Positions 34,300 to 39,035 of a stretch of 39,035 nucleotides of DNA are shown here, in pieces; within the stretch, counting starts at the first letter, position 1, and each line of letters opens with the position of its first letter. The stretch covers positions 1-39,035 of the forward strand of contig JADLAT010000001.1 of NCBI GenBank assembly GCA_020848095.1, in the 5' to 3' direction. A model generated the notes under the pieces. That model saw only the letters and a list, made by a program, of their open reading frames with translations, was not told the DNA's origin and did no database searches. The position numbers and the translations under genes are program-made. This DNA comes from Alphaproteobacteria bacterium (GTDB lineage Bacteria; Pseudomonadota; Alphaproteobacteria; Micavibrionales; Micavibrionaceae).

Positions 34300-35620
34300 C
34301 AATCTTGATGATGATCTGAATCTCGATAATACTTTCGATGATTTTGACAGGAAAAAAAGTTCTTTAGGGGAATTGTGGAAGGAAAATCCTTTGGTCAAGG
34401 TCGGCATTATTGCCGGCGTTGTTATCTTGATTTTCAGCGCAATGGCATTTTTTGGCGGTAAAAAACAGATAGTAGATCCATCTTATGTCGGAGAGGCTTC
34501 TGAGATCAACGCCCCGCCCGGGACGCAAGAGGCCTCTCAGGCCTATGTCAAGGCGATTGAAGAGGCGGACGAGGCGGCGGTGGAGCTGGCTTATCGGGAG
34601 GGAACAAGCGCATTGCCGGTGCCGGTTCAGCCCCCCGTTGGCGTGATCAGTGTTCCTAATCAAGATCCGAATGCAGAAGACCCTTTGCAGCGCTGGCGGC
34701 GCCTTCAAGAGGAGCGTTTACAGCGAGAGATGGAGCAAAGCGCAACGCTGGCACCGGAAACCGAAGAGCAAAATGCGGCGCAAGCCGAAGCAGTCGCGGC
34801 CCTGTCCGAGGCTATGGCGCAGCAGATGTCTTCTATTTTAGAAACGCGGGGGCAGATTCTTATTTCCAGCAAAGTTCTAACGCCGCCCGATTTTCTTAAA
34901 AAGCTGAACGAAGATAAATTGGATGCGCAAAACAACGCGATTGATAACGTGATCAGCGGGAATGAATCGGTGGGGGAGGTTTTGCTGCCGGCCGCGCAGA
35001 TTGTCTATGCGCAGCTTCTGACCGAGGCCAATACGGACGCGCCGGGGCCGGTTCTGGCCCAGATTGTTTCCGGTCCCTTGAAGGGGAGCCGAATATTGGG
35101 AACATTCGAGGAGAAAGAAGAGCTGCTGACGCTCAATTTTGATACTGTGGTTGTAGACGGAGAAAGCATCAGCATCGATGCGGTGGCTCTTGATCCTAAA
35201 ACCACTCTGCCCGCGATGGCAACGGAAGTTGATCATCGGTACTTTAAAAGGGTCATTTTACCGGCCGCAGCCGCATTTGTTCAGGGTATGGCGAGCGCCG
35301 TTGCTGAATCCGGTCGGACCAGTGTAACAATACAAGGGGAAACGGTGGCCGAATCAACGGATGAGGCTTCGAATGAGCAGGAAGTGGCCACCGGTATTCA
35401 AGAAGCCGGGGAGGAACTGCAAACGATTTTGACGGAGATGGCGGACAAAACCAAAGTCATGGTTAAAATTCATGCGGGAACCCCCTTGGGTATTCTTTTC
35501 CTTGAACCGGTTGTCAAGCCGGTGGAAACGCAAGAAAAAGAAGAATCGGCAGGCGCGTTTACCATGCCAGCGGTAACAGCATTGCCGACATCCGGAGCCT
35601 TTAAACACAAAACCAAATAG
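34292..35620 (+). CDS. dotG: Type IVB secretion protein DotG/IcmE, short form
   Basis: A VirB10-like protein that spans both membranes. The 442-residue product has an acidic cytoplasmic N-terminus (MSDNLDDDLNLDNTFDDFDR), a membrane helix at about 34-57 (LVKVGIIAGVVILIFSAMAF), an Ala/Glu/Gln-rich helical linker (about 60-185) and the conserved C-terminal VirB10-like domain: VLLPAAQIVYAQLLTEANTD, GPVLAQIVSGPLKGSRILGT, DPKTTLPAMATEVDHRYFKR and GTPLGILFLEPV. Legionella DotG is above 1000 residues because of a long pentapeptide-like repeat section, which is absent here, so this form is nearer IncI TraO in size. Confidence 0.93.
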   Translation: MSDNLDDDLNLDNTFDDFDRKKSSLGELWKENPLVKVGIIAGVVILIFSAMAFFGGKKQIVDPSYVGEASEINAPPGTQEASQAYVKAIEEADEAAVELAYREGTSALPVPVQPPVGVISVPNQDPNAEDPLQRWRRLQEERLQREMEQSATLAPETEEQNAAQAEAVAALSEAMAQQMSSILETRGQILISSKVLTPPDFLKKLNEDKLDAQNNAIDNVISGNESVGEVLLPAAQIVYAQLLTEANTDAPGPVLAQIVSGPLKGSRILGTFEEKEELLTLNFDTVVVDGESISIDAVALDPKTTLPAMATEVDHRYFKRVILPAAAAFVQGMASAVAESGRTSVTIQGETVAESTDEASNEQEVATGIQEAGEELQTILTEMADKTKVMVKIHAGTPLGILFLEPVVKPVETQEKEESAGAFTMPAVTALPTSGAFKHKTK

Positions 35621-35633
35621 ATAGCGCAAAAAA

Positions 35634-36971
35634 ATGCAAGACGATAAACCACAAGACGAACACGATGATTTCGAAAACGATCTGGATATTGATGATCTGG
35701 AGGAAGATGACGATTTTGACGCCCCCTGGAATGATCTGGATGAGCAGGATGACATTCCAGAACTCGAAGAAGTAAGTCCGGCAGCCTCTAAGGCGCCCTC
35801 GTTGAAACGTAAAACATTTTTGCAAAAAAACTTTCCTTTTGTTGTAGGAGGGATCGTTGTTCTGGGCGGCGCAATGCTTCTTTTGCCGGCACTGACAAAG
35901 CCGAAATCAACATCGCAAACAGAGGCCGGATTCCCAAAAGACGCAGCCTCTATAGAGGGGCTGGATAGTGGTGTTCCGCCCATGCCCGTGCCGATGGATG
36001 GCCAGGCACCGGACGAGACGGGCGTGCCTCTGGGCGATGCCGAGGCCCAGCAGCCTTTGACTCCGATGCCGGAATTGGAAGAACAAAATGATTTTGCTGA
36101 GCAGCCGGCGTTGCCTGCGGAAACCGCGGAGGCAGAAAACGATCTGGAAGCAAATACAGTCCCGCCGCTTGAAGAAAGGGCTGATGCTGGAGCAGAAACA
36201 AATGCGGAGCCTGCTTCGCTGGAGGCAAGCCCTGTATCAGATTTCTTACAAGGCCTACCGGAAGAAACGCCATCCTTGCCCATAGAAGAGACACCCCACA
36301 CACCAAAAGCGTCTTTGGCAGAAAGTCCGCCTACTGCCGCTACGGCACAAAGTGGAGCGCCTCAGGTTTTGGAGGCGGTCCCTTCTGTGGACACGCAGGC
36401 CTTGCGCGCGGAAGCAGATCAGGCAACTCTTAAAGCGCAAGAAGCGGATCAGGCGCGCAAAAGCGCTGAAAAAAAAGCCAGCGAGCTTGAAAAAACGATA
36501 TCGTCTAATGAGGAAACCATCGCCGATTTGAAAAAAACGGTGGAGGCGCTGAAGAAGGAGGTCACGGCCCTTAAAGAAAATTCTGCAGAAATCTTAAAAC
36601 CTGTGGCAAAAGCGCCCGTAAAGGACATAAAGAAAACGCCGGCACCTTCGCCGAAAACCGCGTCTTCCCCGCCTGAGACGAAAGCTCCGGCACCTTTGGT
36701 TATCGCGCCAGTTGTAAAGCCTCAGGCGCGGGCAAGCGCTGCTCCGGCGGTAATGCCGCCTGCGGCGCAGCCATCATTATCGCCCTCTAAACAAAGCTGG
36801 GTCTTACGATCGGCGCAACCCGGACGGGCCGTACTCGCCCGGGAAAATAACAATGATCTGCAAACGATTGTTGTGGGGGATACTCTGGCCGAACTGGGGC
36901 GCATCGTCTCTATCCAGCAGGAGGGTGGTCGCTGGGTGGTGCGTGGCACGCAGGGCGAAGTGTCCCGCTAG
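35634..36971 (+). CDS. DotF/IcmG-like protein with coiled coil and TraP-like C-terminal domain
   Basis: A 445-residue single-pass protein. Residues 1-48 are extremely acidic (runs such as DLEEDDDFDAPWNDLDEQDD), a membrane helix spans about 67-87 (NFPFVVGGIVVLGGAMLLLP), 90-250 is Pro/Glu-rich, 254-320 is a heptad-like coiled coil (KKASELEKTISSNEETIADL) and 325-385 is Pro/Ala/Lys-rich. The last 59 residues (SWVLRSAQPGRAVLARENNN, then GDTLAELGRIVSIQQEGGRW) resemble the periplasmic TraP/PilP-type beta domain. Position after dotG and the topology fit DotF/IcmG, an inner-membrane component. The assignment is by context and architecture; sequence identity to Legionella DotF is not obvious. Confidence 0.75.
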   Translation: MQDDKPQDEHDDFENDLDIDDLEEDDDFDAPWNDLDEQDDIPELEEVSPAASKAPSLKRKTFLQKNFPFVVGGIVVLGGAMLLLPALTKPKSTSQTEAGFPKDAASIEGLDSGVPPMPVPMDGQAPDETGVPLGDAEAQQPLTPMPELEEQNDFAEQPALPAETAEAENDLEANTVPPLEERADAGAETNAEPASLEASPVSDFLQGLPEETPSLPIEETPHTPKASLAESPPTAATAQSGAPQVLEAVPSVDTQALRAEADQATLKAQEADQARKSAEKKASELEKTISSNEETIADLKKTVEALKKEVTALKENSAEILKPVAKAPVKDIKKTPAPSPKTASSPPETKAPAPLVIAPVVKPQARASAAPAVMPPAAQPSLSPSKQSWVLRSAQPGRAVLARENNNDLQTIVVGDTLAELGRIVSIQQEGGRWVVRGTQGEVSR

Positions 36972-37114
36972 AACGCTTGAGGAATTTCCAGACTTTAAAT
37001 TTTTATCTTTTGAATCCCGAAGCTTTTTAGCGGAGTTTAAAACAAATTATATCTTTAACACTTTCTTTACGACTCCTCATGTAGGATGAGAAGGTATAAA
37101 AGGGGTAATTTTGC

Positions 37115-38911
37115 GTGTTTACACGAAAATTCCGGGCGAGTTCAAAAAATATGGCGGGCATGAAAAAAGTTAAAAATAAAAAAAGCGGTATATTTGCAGC
37201 TTCATGGACAGTGCGATCCATGAACGCCGCTTTTGCTGCTGTTTTTGTTTTGATTGCACAGGCCAGTTCCGCCTTGGCGGCTCCTGCCGGCCCCAGCGTA
37301 AGCGATGTTACAGAAAATATGGTGAGGTCCACAGAGACGTTGCCCGCTTTAATTGCCGCCTTTGCCTATCTTTTCGGGATACTTATGGGCGTTTTGGGTG
37401 TTCTCAAACTCCGAGATCATGTTGAAAACCCAACCCAGACACCGTTAAAAGTTGGCGTTATTCGTTTATTGATTGGCGGTATGCTATTTGCCCTGCCGAT
37501 TATCTATGAAGCGGCTTATACGATGATTAACGGCACAGCCGGTGCCGCAACACTGAGTTTTGATGTCTTCTCTATCACACAGGCCGTTTCCGGTATGCTG
37601 GGCACCGTCAGCGGTTTCCTGCCGACGATGAACGTCAATGAGATTTTAAACCAGATCCGGCTTTCCGTCGAAGAGGTTCCGGCACTGATCTCCGCCGCAG
37701 CCTATCTCATCGGTCTGCTTCTGGGCTTTACAGGCATTCTTAAATTAAGAGAGCATGTCGAAAACCCCGAACAGGTTCCCTTAAAGGAAGTTGTTATTCG
37801 TTTTGTAACGGCCGGCGCGTTATTTGCTTTGCCAACGATCTATAATGCCATGTTTGATGTGGTGGGTGGAAACGGGATCGGTGTTTTGGGGATATTGAAT
37901 TCCCTGATGGGCGCTTTTGGGTTTTTCTATTCAACCTATGCGCAAACGGCATGTAATCCGGCGGCCTCGGTTGTTAACGGCTTAGCAGGAACATCCACGA
38001 TGGGACAGGCCCTTTGCGGTGTATTCCTGCATACGGGGGCTATTCCTGCGTTTTTGACGGCGGCTTCTTATTTAATCGGCCTTGTTTTCGGGTTCTGGGG
38101 CATTTTCAAGATTAAAGCCCATGTTCAAAATCCACAACAGACCGGGCTTTGGGAGGGGATCTCCCGCTTTATTGCCGGCGGCGCATTCTTTGCTCTGCCG
38201 ATTGTGATCGCGGTGGCCAGAACCACTTTTGTTCCTCTCCTTTTAAACGCACCATCTCTTGCTCCCGTAATAAGCTATAACAATGGAAGCGGTTTGATGG
38301 CAACGCTGTTGGCCAGCCTTTCCTTGGGAGGCGGTTGCCCGGCAACCGCGGGCCCCTTGGGACTTGACGGCGTGATTGTCTGCTTTATGGGTGATATGAT
38401 GGGTCCCATCCATGTGGTGCTTAATTTCTTTGCCTTTTGCGCCGGGATTATTTTCCTGATGATCGGGGTTTCCCGCTTAATCCGCAGCGCACAGGACGGC
38501 GCCCGCGGTCCCGGCGGCATTGGTACGATCATGACCTTTGCGACCGGCGCGGCGCTTATTTCCTATAATGAATTGATGCGTGCTTTTACAACCAGTTTTT
38601 TCAGTACACCAGTGACCCGAACATTTGCAACAATGCAATACACGACCGGAATGCTGACGCCGGAAGTGGATTCTGCACATGCTGTTATTACAGCGATTAT
38701 TCAGTTTGTGATTGTTGTGGGTCTTATAAGCTTCGTTCGTGGTATATTTATAGTACGGAGCGTGGCTGAAGGAAATTCTCAAGCTTCGATCATGTCCGGC
38801 GTTACCCATATGGTAGCAGGTGCGCTGGCCGTGAACTTAGGCCCCTTGTTAAATGCCGTGCAGACAACGCTCGGTATTCAGGGGTTTGGTGTCGCATTTT
38901 CTTATATGTAA
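37115..38911 (+). CDS. Multi-module membrane protein built from five DotE/DotP/IcmC-like units
   Basis: A 598-residue, strongly hydrophobic protein with a basic N-terminus and a signal-like segment (AAFAAVFVLIAQASSALA). It contains five copies of a roughly 62-residue two-helix module at residues 76-137, 187-248, 309-370, 430-492 and 525-586. Module 1 has VLGVLKLRDHVENP then GGMLFALP; module 2 FTGILKLREHVENP then AGALFALP; module 3 FWGIFKIKAHVQNP then GGAFFALP; modules 4 and 5 diverge (SRLIRSAQDG then TGAALISY; VRSVAEGN then AGALAVNL). Legionella and IncI systems encode such units as separate small proteins (DotE/IcmC, DotP/IcmD, DotV, TraQ/R). GTG 37115 has AGGGG upstream; ATG 37151 or 37160 are alternatives. 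Position after the DotF-like gene fits icmC. Confidence 0.82.
   Translation: MFTRKFRASSKNMAGMKKVKNKKSGIFAASWTVRSMNAAFAAVFVLIAQASSALAAPAGPSVSDVTENMVRSTETLPALIAAFAYLFGILMGVLGVLKLRDHVENPTQTPLKVGVIRLLIGGMLFALPIIYEAAYTMINGTAGAATLSFDVFSITQAVSGMLGTVSGFLPTMNVNEILNQIRLSVEEVPALISAAAYLIGLLLGFTGILKLREHVENPEQVPLKEVVIRFVTAGALFALPTIYNAMFDVVGGNGIGVLGILNSLMGAFGFFYSTYAQTACNPAASVVNGLAGTSTMGQALCGVFLHTGAIPAFLTAASYLIGLVFGFWGIFKIKAHVQNPQQTGLWEGISRFIAGGAFFALPIVIAVARTTFVPLLLNAPSLAPVISYNNGSGLMATLLASLSLGGGCPATAGPLGLDGVIVCFMGDMMGPIHVVLNFFAFCAGIIFLMIGVSRLIRSAQDGARGPGGIGTIMTFATGAALISYNELMRAFTTSFFSTPVTRTFATMQYTTGMLTPEVDSAHAVITAIIQFVIVVGLISFVRGIFIVRSVAEGNSQASIMSGVTHMVAGALAVNLGPLLNAVQTTLGIQGFGVAFSYM
37340..38872 (+). repeat. 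Five diverged in-gene module repeats of the DotE/DotP-like protein
   Basis: Module coding spans are 37340-37525, 37673-37858, 38039-38224, 38402-38590 and 38687-38872. Copies 1 to 3 are the most alike at protein level (H-V-x-N-P between the helices and F-A-L-P in the second); copies 4 and 5 keep the helix pattern but not these residues. The repeats are visible in protein, not as near-identical DNA, so they are old. Confidence 0.75.
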
Positions 38912-38981
38912 GAAGCGGTTTTGAGCGACCGTAGGAAGATGCGTAATTTTAGTGAGCAACAAATGGTAGAGGAGAAAAGCC

Positions 38982-39035
38982 ATGTTGAATAAAACCAAGA
39001 AGACATACTACAGAATGGGCGCAATGATTACGCTG
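38982..39035 (+). CDS. Start of a further dot-locus gene (cut by window edge), possibly DotP/IcmD-like
   Basis: ATG 38982 is preceded by AGAGGAG at good distance and opens a frame to the window end (18 codons: MLNKTKKTYYRMGAMITL). The basic start followed by hydrophobic residues looks like a signal peptide or first membrane helix. In Legionella icmD (dotP) follows icmC here, but 18 residues cannot prove identity. Confidence 0.55.
   Translation, partial: MLNKTKKTYYRMGAMITL

Noticed and set aside
35354-36301. 315-codon minus-strand open frame, very Ser-rich
   Set aside because: Antisense of the Ala/Glu/Pro-rich parts of dotG and the DotF-like gene; its composition is explained by the sense codons.
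1-39035. tRNA or rRNA genes, CRISPR arrays, insertion sequences
   Set aside because: I looked for cloverleaf-like stretches, regularly spaced direct repeats and transposase-type proteins and saw none.

Overview
The window reads as chromosomal DNA of an alphaproteobacterium, spanning the replication-origin neighbourhood. Two conserved blocks support this. On the left, minus-strand genes run parB, parA, rsmG, mnmG ... mnmE ... rho ... hemJ, hemH, hemE. On the right, plus-strand genes run PEP-synthase/PPDK regulatory protein (DUF299), maf, aroE, coaE, dnaQ. In Caulobacter the origin lies between hemE and the DUF299 gene. Here the main gene direction and the G/C strand bias (C-rich plus strand on the left, G-rich on the right, even in genes that run against the trend) both switch near 20.4-21.7 kb. 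Two parS-type palindromes, one perfect in rsmG and one with a single mismatch in hemH, fit the same picture. The exact taxon cannot be fixed from the sequence; a Micavibrio-like or other deep-branching alphaproteobacterium is a guess.

Layout. 1-752: 5' part of a MATE transporter gene. 983-2662: a secreted RTX protein with a DUF4114-like domain. 2754-10993: ParB/ParA, RsmG, MnmG, an Smr-domain protein, two unrecognised plus-strand genes, MnmE and a small DUF6489-like protein. 11080-13283: dienelactone hydrolase and a membrane protein with eight CxxC motifs. 13311-14651: a small membrane protein and a conserved hypothetical gene carrying the scar of two compensating frameshifts. 14819-16075: Rho, whose Walker A lysine is replaced by isoleucine. 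16359-17831: an AT-rich gene for a candidate HExxH metalloprotease. 17806-20419: hemE-hemH-hemJ. 20420-20858: candidate oriC. 20859-24210: three accessory genes, two of them tandem paralogues with degenerate metallopeptidase-like motifs. 24235-28316: TrmN6-like methyltransferase, lytic transglycosylase, acyl-CoA dehydrogenase and a secreted Cys-rich protein. 28438-32259: DUF299-maf-aroE-coaE-dnaQ. 32336-39035: a Dot/Icm (type IVB secretion or IncI-like) inner-membrane/core block in the order dotI-dotH-dotG-dotF/traP-like, then a multi-module DotE/DotP/IcmC-like gene and the start of one more gene. The window ends inside this locus.

The most unusual item is the 598-residue membrane protein at 37115-38911. 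It appears to carry five tandem copies of the two-helix module that Legionella and IncI systems encode as separate small proteins (DotE/IcmC, DotP/IcmD, DotV, TraQ/TraR). With a short DotG and a DotF-like protein ending in a TraP-like domain, it suggests a divergent, compact type IVB machine. Domain and family calls here come from reading the translated sequences by eye; no database search was run.
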